From NCBI GenBank assembly GCA_020401865.1, contig JADCAS010000021.1:1-52360 (forward strand): a stretch of 52,360 bases of DNA, written 5' to 3'. The DNA is from Phenylobacterium sp. (GTDB taxonomy: Bacteria > Pseudomonadota > Alphaproteobacteria > Caulobacterales > Caulobacteraceae). This document shows, piece by piece, positions 35,773 through 44,061 of the stretch. Below the pieces are notes generated by a model that searched no databases, was not told the DNA's origin, and worked only from the letters and a program-made list of their open reading frames with translations. Numbering within the stretch: the first letter of the stretch is position 1; each line of letters begins with the position of its first letter. Position numbers and translations under genes: made by a program.

Positions 35773-36750
35773 CTATGCCCCCGCCCCCACCAGGGTCTTG
35801 CCCATGCCCTGGCCGGACAGGGCGAACTCCAGCGCCGCGCCATAGTCGGCCAGGGGGAAACGGCGGCCTTCGGGGGGCTTCAGCCGGCCCCCTGCCACCC
35901 AGGCGAGGAGGCGGGTCAGGGTCTGGGCGGCGCGCGGGCCCTCAAACAGCAGGAACTGGCGCACGTCCACCCCGGTGAGGGACGCGCCCTTCATGAGGGG
36001 CAGGTTGGCGGGCAGGGCCGGGATGGGGCCGCCGGCGAAGCCGACCACCAGGTGGCGCCCGCCCCAGGCCAGGGAGCGGAAGGCCGGCTCGAACAGGGGG
36101 CCGCAGACGGGGTCGAAGACCACGTCCGGCCCCTTGCCGCCGCACAGGGCCTTCAGCCGGTCGCGCCAGCCCTCGCCCTCCGTATCGAGGGTCTCGTCCG
36201 CGCCGCAGGCTGCGGCGAAGGCGCGCTTCTCCGGGGTGGAGGCGCAGGCGAGGACCCGGGCGCCCATGATCTTCCCCACCTGGACGGCGGCCGTCCCCAC
36301 GCCGCCGGCGGCGCCGACGACCAGCAGGGTCTCGCCCGGGCGCAGGTCGGCCCGGTGCTCCAGGCCGTGCAGGGCGGTGAGGTGGTTGATGCGGAAGCCG
36401 GCGGCCTGGCCGGAGGTCATGTTGGCCGGCAGGCGCATGCAAGCGGCGGCGGGCGCGATGGCGAACTCGGCGAAACCGCCGGCCACCGTCGCCATGACCC
36501 GGTCTCCTGGCGCCAGGCCCGCCACCCCCGCGCCGAGGGCGTCGACCAGGCCGGCGACCTCCTGGCCCGGGGTGTGCGGCAGGGGCGGCTTGACCTGGTA
36601 GCGGCCCAGGGCGACCAGGGCGTCCACATAGCCGAGGCCGCAGTCGGTGATGCGCAGGCGCACCTGGCCCGGGCCGGGTTCGGGGACCGGCGCCTCGACG
36701 AGGCTGTAGCCGTCCAGGGAGTCCAGGCTCTCGCCGACGACCTTGCGCAT
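35773..36750 (-). CDS. Quinone oxidoreductase-like MDR (zinc-independent)
   Basis: This protein of about 325 residues belongs to the medium-chain dehydrogenase/reductase superfamily. PHTPGQEVAGLVDALGAGVAGLAPGDRV is the GroES-like domain, and LLVVGAAGGVGTAAVQVGKIMGARVLA the NADPH-binding AAxxGVG motif of quinone oxidoreductases. No zinc-ligand cysteines are seen. The ATG giving MRKVVGESLDSL has a GGAG five bases upstream; a GTG nine bases earlier is an alternative. The SDR gene upstream ends about 14 bases away, so the two are one operon. Confidence 0.87.
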   Translation of the reverse strand: MRKVVGESLDSLDGYSLVEAPVPEPGPGQVRLRITDCGLGYVDALVALGRYQVKPPLPHTPGQEVAGLVDALGAGVAGLAPGDRVMATVAGGFAEFAIAPAAACMRLPANMTSGQAAGFRINHLTALHGLEHRADLRPGETLLVVGAAGGVGTAAVQVGKIMGARVLACASTPEKRAFAAACGADETLDTEGEGWRDRLKALCGGKGPDVVFDPVCGPLFEPAFRSLAWGGRHLVVGFAGGPIPALPANLPLMKGASLTGVDVRQFLLFEGPRAAQTLTRLLAWVAGGRLKPPEGRRFPLADYGAALEFALSGQGMGKTLVGAGA

Positions 36751-36764
36751 CCGCTCCACCCCCG

Positions 36765-37550
36765 TCAGGCCAGGCCCAGCATGCGCGGCAGGTCAGGCTG
36801 GCCCGTGTGGGCCGTCAGCCCTCCGTCCACCGCCAGGACGGAGCCGGTCATGTAGCTGGCGTCCTGCGAGGCCAGGAAGGCGACGACGGCGGCGATCTCC
36901 TCGGGCCTTGCGAACCGGCCCATGGGGACCCTGGCGTCCCAGGCGTCCCGCACCCCCTGCAGGTCGTTGATGCCGGCGATGATCGGCGTGTCCACGGGCC
37001 CGGGGCAGACGGCGTTGACGCGGATGTTCTCCCGGGCGTGGTCGATGGCCACGGCGCGGGTCAGGTTGATCACCCCGGCCTTGGCGGCGTTGTAGGCGGC
37101 GAAGGAAAAATCCCCCGCCAGACCGGAGATGGAGGCGGTGTTGATGATGGCCCCGCCGCCGCGGGCGCGCAGGGCGGGGATCGCCGCCTTGCAGCCGTAG
37201 AAGACCGAGGACAGGTCGACATCGATCACCCGGCGCCAGTCCTCCACCGGCAGGTCGACCGCATTGGAGAAGCTGCCGATCCCGGCGTTGTTGAACAGGA
37301 TGTCCAGGCCGCCGAAGGCCTGGACGGCGTCGGCGACCAGGGCCTCGACCTCAGGCCAGACGGCCACGTCGACCCGGCGGAAGCGCGCCCGGCCCTCGCC
37401 CAGTTCCGCCGCCAGGGCCTCGCCGGCCTCCGAGTTCAGGTCGGCCAGGAGGACGCTCGCCCCCTCGGCGTGGAACCGCCGCGCCGCCGCCGCGCCGATG
37501 CCAGAGGCTCCGCCGGTGATGACCGCCACCTTGCCAACGAACCGTCCCAT
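36765..37550 (-). CDS. SDR-family oxidoreductase
   Basis: This 261-residue classical short-chain dehydrogenase carries VAVITGGASGIGAAAARRF, the LADLNSEAGEA acidic cofactor residue (favouring NAD), ILFNNAGIGSF, the catalytic serine in INTASISGLAG and Y-N-A-A-K. The C-terminal SYMTGSVLAVDGGLTAH is standard. It is paired with the quinone-oxidoreductase-like gene, suggesting a shared small-molecule pathway, possibly acyl or alcohol oxidation. Substrate unknown. Confidence 0.92.
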   Translation of the reverse strand: MGRFVGKVAVITGGASGIGAAAARRFHAEGASVLLADLNSEAGEALAAELGEGRARFRRVDVAVWPEVEALVADAVQAFGGLDILFNNAGIGSFSNAVDLPVEDWRRVIDVDLSSVFYGCKAAIPALRARGGGAIINTASISGLAGDFSFAAYNAAKAGVINLTRAVAIDHARENIRVNAVCPGPVDTPIIAGINDLQGVRDAWDARVPMGRFARPEEIAAVVAFLASQDASYMTGSVLAVDGGLTAHTGQPDLPRMLGLA

Positions 37551-37941
37551 GGGCGCCTCCCGCTGTCATCCCGGCCCCTACCCTGCCCCAGGGAGACGAG
37601 GGATGCACCCCCCTCGACCGAACTGGCGACCCTGAGACAAGAGCCCGAGAGAGGCGATGCTCTCGCCAGAGACTTACGGGGCCAGACAACCCCCACCAGG
37701 TCTCAGGCGAGACAAGATTAGAGCAATGCTGACGCATCCGGGTCGGTGAAAACATGAGTATAGACGACTCAAGACACACGTCTTTTCGGGAATGCCCTGA
37801 CTTTCATATCTGAAGCCTCCGATGTTCTGTTAATACATGATTAACCCTAATTTTCACCACGCTCCCATGCGAGATTTGATTCGAGGCTTCCCGCTCCTGG
37901 GAGGTCGACAAGGCGGGGCGCGCCCCGGGAAGGGATCAGTC
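37551..37941. other. Intergenic region ahead of the EF-hand gene
   Basis: This 390-base stretch between the divergent SDR and EF-hand genes has no gene. It becomes AT-richer toward 37720-37860, as expected of a promoter zone, and contains the CtrA-like box listed separately. A short inverted repeat AAGAC-acac-GTCTT lies at about 37771-37786. An in-frame extension of the EF-hand ORF begins at 37837, overlapping the CtrA-like box, and lacks a ribosome site, so I treat it as leader. Confidence 0.55.
37830..37845 (+). promoter_or_regulatory. CtrA-type binding box (TTAA-N7-TTAAC)
   Basis: The sequence TTAATACATGATTAAC matches the full CtrA consensus of Caulobacterales (TTAA, seven bases, TTAAC) without mismatch. 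It sits about 100 bases before the EF-hand start codon, in an AT-rich promoter-like zone. CtrA is the essential cell-cycle response regulator in this group. The site suggests, but does not prove, cell-cycle control of the EF-hand/two-component genes. Confidence 0.65.
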
Positions 37942-38538
37942 ATGCAGATACAATCGAGCCAGGGGCCTGCCTCTGGCGGGCCAGGGCAGATGCTCTCGGC
38001 CCTCTTGGGAAAGGCCGGGGGGGTCGGCGGCGCCGGGCCTGCCGGAGCCCAGCCGCCACAGGGTGGGCCGGGCGGCGCCGGGCCCGCGGGCGGCCCGCAG
38101 GGCCAGAAGGGGCCGCCGCCGGGTCCGGCGGGCGGGCGGCTGGCCTCTGGCACAATGTCGGGGCTTCTTGGTATCCAGGAAATGCGCGCCGGCAAGCGTG
38201 GAGACTCCGCCGATCCGGTCAGCAAGCTCATGCAGGTCGCTGACACCGACAGGAATGGCGGCCTCAGCGCAGATGAGCTGAAGTCGGTGCTCGGTGACGA
38301 TTCTTCCGGCGACATCGCCGGGAGCCTCGCCAAGATCGACCGGGACGCGGATGGCGAACTGAGCGCCGAGGAAATCGGCGGCGCCCTCAACGAAATGCGC
38401 AAGGGCGGACCTGAAGGCGCCGGATCCCCATCCGCCCCGAAGCCGGCCCCGCCGGCCGGAGGCCTGGCGAACCTCATGACGGCCGCCGGTTCCAATGAGG
38501 CGGAAGACAAGGGGGAGTGGTGGATGAAGGCAGCCTGA
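37942..38538 (+). CDS. EF-hand domain protein with Gly/Pro-rich N-terminus
   Basis: This 198-residue protein begins MQIQSSQGPASGGPGQML after a GGGAAGGGA site. Residues 25-65 are a Gly/Pro/Ala/Gln-rich low-complexity stretch. Two canonical EF-hand loops follow: DTDRNGGLSADE (101-112) and DRDADGELSAEE (133-144), with all oxygen ligands in positions 1, 3, 5, 9 and 12. No signal peptide is visible, so cytoplasmic or non-classical location is likely. A very strong hairpin separates it from the sensor kinase gene. A calcium-binding or sensing role is likely from the loops; the partner is unknown. Confidence 0.85.
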   Translation: MQIQSSQGPASGGPGQMLSALLGKAGGVGGAGPAGAQPPQGGPGGAGPAGGPQGQKGPPPGPAGGRLASGTMSGLLGIQEMRAGKRGDSADPVSKLMQVADTDRNGGLSADELKSVLGDDSSGDIAGSLAKIDRDADGELSAEEIGGALNEMRKGGPEGAGSPSAPKPAPPAGGLANLMTAAGSNEAEDKGEWWMKAA

Positions 38539-38553
38539 AGTTGCCCGGACGGA

Positions 38554-38595
38554 GCGCCGGCGGCGGGACCGCCTTAGTGGTCGCGCCGCCGGCGC
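38554..38595 (+). terminator. Very strong hairpin between EF-hand and kinase genes
   Basis: GCGCCGGCGGCG at 38554-38565 pairs perfectly with CGCCGCCGGCGC at 38584-38595. Inside, GACC pairs with GGTC around an eight-base loop. It lies 16 bases after the EF-hand stop. No T-run follows, so it may be a Rho-type or pausing structure, an mRNA 3'-end stabiliser giving unequal expression, or a repeat element. Confidence 0.55.
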
Positions 38596-38687
38596 ATCCC
38601 GACGGCTTTACCGATCCTTGACGTCCACGGTCTTTCCTCATTTCAGGCGCAGGGTGAGGCTTGTGCGTCTTGGAAGGAATGCGCGGA

Positions 38688-40115
38688 ATGAGGCTCCGCC
38701 TCGCTCACCAGGTGTTTCTGCTGATCATGGTCGTCGCCGCGGCGACCACGACGGTCATGGCCCTGGCCATGGCCCTGAACCTGCGACAGGGCTTCCAGGA
38801 CTATCTGCTTGCGCGGGACCTCGCTGACCTCAAGGCCTATGTCGCCAACCTCGAGCGCAGGCTCTCCGCCCTGCCAGGTCCGGTCAGACTGGCCGACCAC
38901 CCGGACCTGCTCCGGGGCCTGCCCGGTATTGACCTGCCCATAGAGAACCGTCCGGATCCGCCGCGCCCAATCCCTGGGTCGCCTGAACGACTCGCCCCAC
39001 CCATGGAGTTCGCGATGCGCCTGGTGGTGCTCGATGACCAGGGCCGGACGTTACTGGGCCCCTCGGGCGCGCTTCCGATCGCCGATCACGCCCTCCTGCC
39101 AAGGGCGCCCATAGTGGTGCGGGGCGAACAGGTCGGCGAAGCCCGCCTGATCCTGCCGCCACGCCTGTCCACGCCCGCCGATTCGGGCTTCCTGGAGCGC
39201 CAGCTGAGGCACATGATCCTGGCCGGCGCATTGATCCTCGGGGTGGGCAGCCTGGCGGCGTTCTGGATCGCAAGGGCCTCGGGAGAAGGCCTGAGGGAGA
39301 TCCGGCGCGTCACCGACTCCATCGCCAGGGGCGAGTTCCGGACCCGGCTGCGCGAGCGCGGGCCCGTCGAGGTGGCCGAGACCCTGGGCAACATCAACAG
39401 GATGGCGGAGGAGCTCGAAGCCATGGACGCGGCGCGGCGGCGCTGGCTGGCGGAGATCTCGCATGAGCTGCGCACCCCACTGACCGCCCTCCGTGCTGAA
39501 ATCGAGGCCCTGCAGGACGGTGTTCGCCCCCTCACGCCGGACGCCATCGGATCCCTGGCCGAAGAAGCCGCCCGCCTTTCCGGGCTCCTGGAAGACCTGC
39601 AGGTCTTCGCCGTCGCCAGGCTGTCCGGGACACCGGACCGCAGCGACAGCATCGATCTCGTCGACCTTCTGAAGGAGGCTGCGGACCGCTTCGAGCTCCT
39701 GGTGCGAGGCGCGGGCCTGACTCTCACAATTGATGTCGGAGGGCTCCAGAGCGCGCCCTGCCAGGGAGATCGCCGGGCGCTGGAGCAGATGATCGCGAAC
39801 CTGCTGACCAACAGCGTCAAGTACACCCGGCCCGGAGGCCGAATCCTCATCGCCCTTCGCCGGACCGAGGGCCAGGGATTCATCCTCACCGTGGACGACA
39901 CGGCCCCCGCCCCCCCGCGGGACGCCCTCGGGCGCCTGTTCGAACCCCTGTACAGGGTTGAGCCGGACCGCAACCGCCAGGCGGGCGGGAGCGGCATGGG
40001 GCTAGCGATATGCGAGGTGATCGCCCGCGCCCATGACGGCGCCATCCGCGCGCTGGCGTCAGAGCTCGGAGGCCTGAGGGTCGAAGTCTACCTGCCGGAT
40101 GGGGCGGCGGCATGA
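38688..40115 (+). CDS. Sensor histidine kinase (BaeS-like)
   Basis: This kinase of about 475 residues starts MRLRLAHQVFLLIMVVAAATTTVMALAMAL (first membrane helix). A periplasmic domain to about 175 is followed by a second helix, then a HAMP domain and HisKA with the phosphorylated histidine in EISHELRTPLTAL (H259). The C-terminal ATPase has the N box ANLLTNSVKYT, a divergent G1 box (VDDTAPAPP in place of D-x-G-x-G) and GGSGMGLAICEVIA. GGAAGGA upstream fits this ATG; another ATG nine bases earlier is possible. It is coupled to the response regulator (ATGA). BaeS senses envelope damage in E. coli; the ligand here is unknown. Confidence 0.9.
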   Translation: MRLRLAHQVFLLIMVVAAATTTVMALAMALNLRQGFQDYLLARDLADLKAYVANLERRLSALPGPVRLADHPDLLRGLPGIDLPIENRPDPPRPIPGSPERLAPPMEFAMRLVVLDDQGRTLLGPSGALPIADHALLPRAPIVVRGEQVGEARLILPPRLSTPADSGFLERQLRHMILAGALILGVGSLAAFWIARASGEGLREIRRVTDSIARGEFRTRLRERGPVEVAETLGNINRMAEELEAMDAARRRWLAEISHELRTPLTALRAEIEALQDGVRPLTPDAIGSLAEEAARLSGLLEDLQVFAVARLSGTPDRSDSIDLVDLLKEAADRFELLVRGAGLTLTIDVGGLQSAPCQGDRRALEQMIANLLTNSVKYTRPGGRILIALRRTEGQGFILTVDDTAPAPPRDALGRLFEPLYRVEPDRNRQAGGSGMGLAICEVIARAHDGAIRALASELGGLRVEVYLPDGAAA

Positions 40116-40801
40116 GCGCGCCCGGCCCCGCCGCCTGCGTCTACGTGGTCGAGGACGATCCGAAGATCAGCGCGGTGATCGCCGACTATCTGCGCGACGC
40201 CGGTCATGAGGTCCGGACCTTCCGGGACGGCGGGCGAGCCCTGAGAGCCATGGAGGATGAGCCTCCGGACCTGATCATCCTCGACTGGATGCTTCCGGGA
40301 ATGGAGGGGCCGGCCGTCTGCCGGCAGCTTCGCCGGTTCTCCACCGCTCCGGTGCTGATCCTCACGGCAAGGGCGGAGGAGGCGGACAAGGTGGCCGGTC
40401 TCGAGGCGGGGGCCGACGACTATGTCTGCAAGCCCTTCGGGATGCGGGAGCTCATGGCCCGGGTCGCCGCCCTCCTGCGCCGGTCAGGCGGGAGGGTGGG
40501 AACCGACCCGGCCGCCGCCCCCTATGTGGTGGATCCGGCGGGCCGGCGGATCGCCTGGCGGGGCCGCTGGCTCTCCCTTTCCGGCTCGGAGTACCAGATC
40601 CTCGCCGCCCTCATGCGGCGCCCGGGCTGGGTGTTCACGCGCGACAGCCTTCTGGACCAGCTGGGGGCCGAGTTCCGTGATGTCAGCGACCGGTCGATCG
40701 ACAGTCACATCAAGAACCTGCGCCGGAAGATCGCCAAGGTCGATCCACAGGTCCAGTGCATCGTCTCCGTGTACGGGGTGGGCTACCGCTTCGAGGCCTG
40801 A
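40112..40801 (+). CDS. OmpR/PhoB-family response regulator (BaeR-like)
   Basis: The protein is 229 residues. The receiver domain carries the acidic pair in VVEDDPKIS, the phosphoacceptor D58 in LIILDWMLPGMEG, the conserved T in LILTARAEE, and K in CKPFGMRELMARV. The winged-helix domain ends in the typical DSHIKNLRRKIAK and VYGVGYRFEA. It starts inside the stop of the sensor gene. It is probably a DNA-binding activator of nearby envelope genes such as the HupE-like and YHYH genes that converge on it; that is inference. Confidence 0.94.
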   Translation: MSAPGPAACVYVVEDDPKISAVIADYLRDAGHEVRTFRDGGRALRAMEDEPPDLIILDWMLPGMEGPAVCRQLRRFSTAPVLILTARAEEADKVAGLEAGADDYVCKPFGMRELMARVAALLRRSGGRVGTDPAAAPYVVDPAGRRIAWRGRWLSLSGSEYQILAALMRRPGWVFTRDSLLDQLGAEFRDVSDRSIDSHIKNLRRKIAKVDPQVQCIVSVYGVGYRFEA

Positions 40802-40824
40802 AACCCTCGGCGCGCGCTCCGGAC

Positions 40825-41907
40825 TCAGCCGGAGACCAGGCGCTCGACCGTGAGGACGAGACCGAACACCAGGGCAAGTCCGGCGGCGGCGGGCGTCGCC
40901 ACGGCGCGAAGGGCGCCTGGCGCGCGCCGCCCCAGGAGGTGTCCCGCGAAAAGGACGCCGCCGAGGAACACCAGTTGCCCCGCCTCAACGCCAAGGTTGA
41001 AGCCAGCGAGGGTCGAGAGTCGCGTCGAGGCATCGAGGGGCAAGGCGCCAAGACCCGAGGCGAACCCCAGCCCGTGCAGCAGGCCGCAGCCGACGACCAG
41101 CACCAGCCTGAGACCGATGGGAGGGGTCCGTCCTGCCAGGTTCAGCCCAGCCATCATCACCAGGCTGGCCCCGATGGCGGGCTCCACGAGGCCCGGATCC
41201 AGCCTGACGACGCCCAGGGCGGCGGCGGAGAGCGAAAGGCTGTGCGCGAGGGTGAAGGCTGCGGTCACCGAGGCCCAGTATCTCCAGCCTGCGCCCGCCA
41301 GGAGCAGGGTCAGGAGGAAGACCAGGTGGTCCGGGCCCCGCAGGATGTGCGCGGCTCCTGCGACGACATTGTCCAGAAAGACCCGGACAGGACTTCGGAA
41401 GAAGACATGGCGCCGCGTGAGGGGGCTGAAGACCGCCGCCTCCGAGACCTGGCCGCGGGCGGCCGTGAGGGTCATGTCCCCTCCACCCGGACCAGAGCCG
41501 AAGAGGTCCACCTCCACAGCCAGGGTTTCCGGCGCCGCCGGGAGACGGGATCTTTGCAGGATGATCACGTGGTCCACAGCATGCCCCGCGCCGCCGGCCT
41601 CCGAGGCCAGGATGAGAGTCCCGACCGGCTGGGCCGCGCGACCCCCGCTCGAGATGCGGAACCGGGCGGCGAAATCCGACGCGATCCCCGGCTGGCCGCG
41701 GGACACTTCTCCGGAACTGAGGCGACCGTCCCGGTCGGTGTCCCAGCGGGTCAGGGCGGACACGGGAATGGAGGCGGCGGTGTAGACCTCCGCATTCACG
41801 ACGTTCAACGTCACCGTCCGATCCGGCAGCATGTGCGCCTCGGCGGGAAACAGGGCGAACCCCCAGGCCGCGAGGGCGAGGGCGAGGAGGCGCAGGCAGG
41901 CCCTCAT
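40825..41907 (-). CDS. HupE/UreJ-family membrane protein with N-terminal EF-hand loop
   Basis: This 360-residue protein has a signal peptide ending AEA before HMLPDRTVTLN. A periplasmic domain of about 150 residues contains DTDRDGRLSSGE (56-67), a canonical EF-hand loop. Then come six or seven membrane helices starting near GPDHLVFLLTLLLAGAG, with histidines in AHILRGPDH, FTLAHSLSL and GLLHGLGFASGLG, the pattern of the HupE/UreJ_2 family related to nickel/cobalt permeases. Its stop lies 23 bases from that of the response regulator (convergent). It is 22 bases downstream of the YHYH gene, probably co-transcribed. The transported ion is not known. Confidence 0.82.
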   Translation of the reverse strand: MRACLRLLALALAAWGFALFPAEAHMLPDRTVTLNVVNAEVYTAASIPVSALTRWDTDRDGRLSSGEVSRGQPGIASDFAARFRISSGGRAAQPVGTLILASEAGGAGHAVDHVIILQRSRLPAAPETLAVEVDLFGSGPGGGDMTLTAARGQVSEAAVFSPLTRRHVFFRSPVRVFLDNVVAGAAHILRGPDHLVFLLTLLLAGAGWRYWASVTAAFTLAHSLSLSAAALGVVRLDPGLVEPAIGASLVMMAGLNLAGRTPPIGLRLVLVVGCGLLHGLGFASGLGALPLDASTRLSTLAGFNLGVEAGQLVFLGGVLFAGHLLGRRAPGALRAVATPAAAGLALVFGLVLTVERLVSG

Positions 41908-41929
41908 TGGCGCAGGCTTCCGAGGGTGA

Positions 41930-42904
41930 TCACGGGAGCGCACCCTTCCAGCAATTGGGGAGGAACGGAAAAGCGTCGGTGGCGTAGTAGTGGTAGATTC
42001 CCGTCGGAAACTCCGGGGTCACCCCGAACCGGCCGTTACACTCGTCGAGGTCGCCGAGCCCGGGAACATACTCGTAGTCGACCGTAAAGGCGCCCATGGG
42101 GATCACGGAAACCGCGGGACGACCCGCGTCCGGGTTCGCCTTGAGCCGGTAGCTGGAGGCGAGGGTCTTGAGGCCGCTCGAAGCCTCCGTCGCCTTGGCG
42201 TAACCGAAGCGGGCGTAAATCGGGTAGCCATCCGCCGCAAACCCGATCAGGACGATCTTGGGCGTCGCGGTCGAAGCTCCGGCCGCTGTCAGAGTGGCCT
42301 CCGGGACGCCGTGGTAGTGGTAGGCGCCGTCCGGCTGGACATGGCCATTGTTCTGGTCAACCCCGAACTTGAAAAGGGACTGGCCCAGCGCCAGGAGGCC
42401 GAACTGACTGGGCGGTCCGATCAGGGTGCAGTCGCTGACGGACTTGGCGTTGGCCGGGCATGAGCCCGCTGTCAGCGGATCAAACCTCACACCGTTGAGA
42501 TGGTAACCCACCCGCCAGGGGGTGACCATCTGCGGGGTGCTGGCGGTGGGGGTCAGTGTGGCCTTGAACTGAACAGCCTGGGCGGTGATCGTGTTCGGGT
42601 TCTCCGGGTTCGGGAAGACGCCCACCGCATGGTCCGGAATCCCATTGGCCGATAGGGTCCGGTCGCCATTGGCGCAGCTCCAGGTCGCCTGGCTTGTCAC
42701 GCCGAGCGTGGGATTGAGCACAACCTTGCTGAGGCCGCAGACAACATCCGCTGTTGTGATCGGCATGGTCCCATCCGACCCGGAGTTTCCGCCGGAGTCC
42801 GGGGCCGGCGCCCCCGAACCTTCGCTGCTGCAGGCGGAACAGAGGAGTGCGATCGCGAACGCCGCAGTGCTGATCCTGAGGGCGGCGGGCCAGGGTGGAC
42901 TCAT
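41930..42904 (-). CDS. YHYH-domain lipoprotein (intact copy 1)
   Basis: The 324-residue protein begins with a lipoprotein-like signal (AAFAIALLCSACSSEGSG), then a low-complexity Gly/Ser linker. The YHYH domain follows, with the name-giving motif in DGAYHYHGVPEA and related WRVGYHLNG, ADGYPIYARFGYA and GIYHYYATDAFPFL. Many His/Tyr residues suggest metal binding. A tag AGGA fits the ATG at 42904; an ATG nine bases upstream is also possible. It likely forms an operon with the HupE-like gene. The first 60 codons lie within a ~455-base repeat whose second copy is at 47411-47874. Biochemical role unknown. Confidence 0.85.
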   Translation of the reverse strand: MSPPWPAALRISTAAFAIALLCSACSSEGSGAPAPDSGGNSGSDGTMPITTADVVCGLSKVVLNPTLGVTSQATWSCANGDRTLSANGIPDHAVGVFPNPENPNTITAQAVQFKATLTPTASTPQMVTPWRVGYHLNGVRFDPLTAGSCPANAKSVSDCTLIGPPSQFGLLALGQSLFKFGVDQNNGHVQPDGAYHYHGVPEATLTAAGASTATPKIVLIGFAADGYPIYARFGYAKATEASSGLKTLASSYRLKANPDAGRPAVSVIPMGAFTVDYEYVPGLGDLDECNGRFGVTPEFPTGIYHYYATDAFPFLPNCWKGALP

Positions 42905-43181
42905 CTGAGACATTCCTACGGGCATCGCCATCGCGACGGTCGGTCTCATCGCCTAGCGCCGGAGTGTGGAGGGATCATGTGCGTCTGCCCGGGCGAGAGA
43001 AGCGCGATGGCCTGAGGCGCCCCCGCAGGGACCCGGAGATTGCCTCGGTCGCCCTAGAGCCGGATGATCACCGGCGGAGGCGCCATGCAGCTGACCGTCC
43101 GGCCCCTGGCCATCGACACCTTCCGCGAGAACACCGTGCTCCTGTCGCGGGACTGCCGGGCCCTGCGGCCCGAGCGGCTGG
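42730..43181 (+). repeat. Direct repeat, left copy (~455 bases)
   Basis: This segment matches 47411-47874 over its whole length, about 90% by eye with small indels. It spans the first part of the YHYH lipoprotein gene (minus strand), the divergent promoter region and the first 33 codons of the phosphorylase gene (plus strand). Homology starts at TGAGGCCGCA and ends at CGGCTGG. Here the YHYH gene is intact and the phosphorylase is cut off. Confidence 0.9.
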
Positions 43182-43186
43182 AGTGA
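43085..43186 (+). pseudogene. 5' fragment of AMP/thymidine phosphorylase gene
   Basis: It encodes [16 protein letters not shown], then [17 protein letters not shown] and a TGA stop, 33 codons. It matches the first 32 codons of the intact gene at 47768 with three amino-acid changes, then diverges exactly where the long direct repeat ends. It is a truncated duplicate, not a functional small protein. Confidence 0.9.
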
Positions 43187-44061
43187 GAGGGCTGAAGGGC
43201 GCCGGCGCGACAGATCGACGCCCGGCGAATCCTGGCGGGCCGCGTCCGATAGCAATGAGCACTATGAATTCGCCATAGCTCTACCGGGCTCAGTTTGAAG
43301 GCTTGCAGCGGAGCTTCGACCTCATTCGCGCGCCTGATAACACGAGCTGACGAAGGCCAGAATGCGAGGGAGGAAAGTCAGTCAAGCTATGCCAAATCGG
43401 AATTCAATAGGGTGTGCTTTCGTCAAGAAGGACTTTGGCCGTGATCCTGAAATTGTAGCGGCGTTTGGAAGTGCCTGATTTTTCGGGCTTCCGGTGGGGA
43501 AAGGCTTGGCCGTGCGGCCTTGAGATTGCTGTGGTGCCCTGGCTAAAGTCTTGGTTTGTTCCGGAATGGGGACCAAATAGCCATCATTGGTAGGTATGCT
43601 CGCGGCTTTGAATTCGGGAGGTCCATACCGCGCATCGAGAGCAGAGTTTCGCCTGCGGCTTCGGGGGCCCGGGATGCGATCTCGGCCATGGCGAAGGGGC
43701 TCATGCCGTCAGCTTGCTGGCGGGCATCAGGGGGCGGTCGCAGATGCGCTCCATAAGGTCCGCCCGCTTCGGCTCCAGTTCGACCAGCAGGCCAGTCAAA
43801 CCTAGGCCGCATTGCGGGGGTTTTGCAGGCAGATTACGCCCGGGAACGATAGTCTGCGGCAGCTTTCGGGCTTGCCGCCTTTCGTCCTGAATGACCGGTC
43901 GTGGGTGGGAACCTGCCCGGCAGGTTTTGGCTTAGCAGGAGCCGAAAGCGGCCATCTGATGGAGGCTAGACTTTTCCGAAAAGGATCGGGAAACGGGAAT
44001 GCTGGGTGATCTGCCCGGTTAGCTTCCCATTTTACGACCGTAGCGTTACAAATGAAGCATT
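43187..44061. other. Inserted DNA without a credible gene
   Basis: The 875 bases lie just inside the left long repeat. They contain the left copy of a 35-base repeat (43383-43417). Short minus-strand frames occur around 43543-43812 (one starting MSPFAMAEIASRAPEAAG and overlapping the end of another by ATGA) but I cannot match them to a family. Base composition is more AT-rich and codon-like bias is weak. It reads like debris of earlier mobile or plasmid DNA. Confidence 0.5.
43383..43417 (+). repeat. 35-base direct repeat, left copy
   Basis: This matches 46133-46167 in 34 of 35 positions. The right copy covers the last codons and stop of the second YHYH gene plus 21 bases beyond. The left copy is thus a relic of the same gene end with no gene attached. 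Weaker similarity continues a few bases to the left in both copies. Confidence 0.85.

Noticed and set aside
43543..43812. Two overlapping short minus-strand frames that could be a toxin-antitoxin pair
   Set aside because: The upstream frame lacks a start region and the sequences match no toxin or antitoxin pattern known to me.
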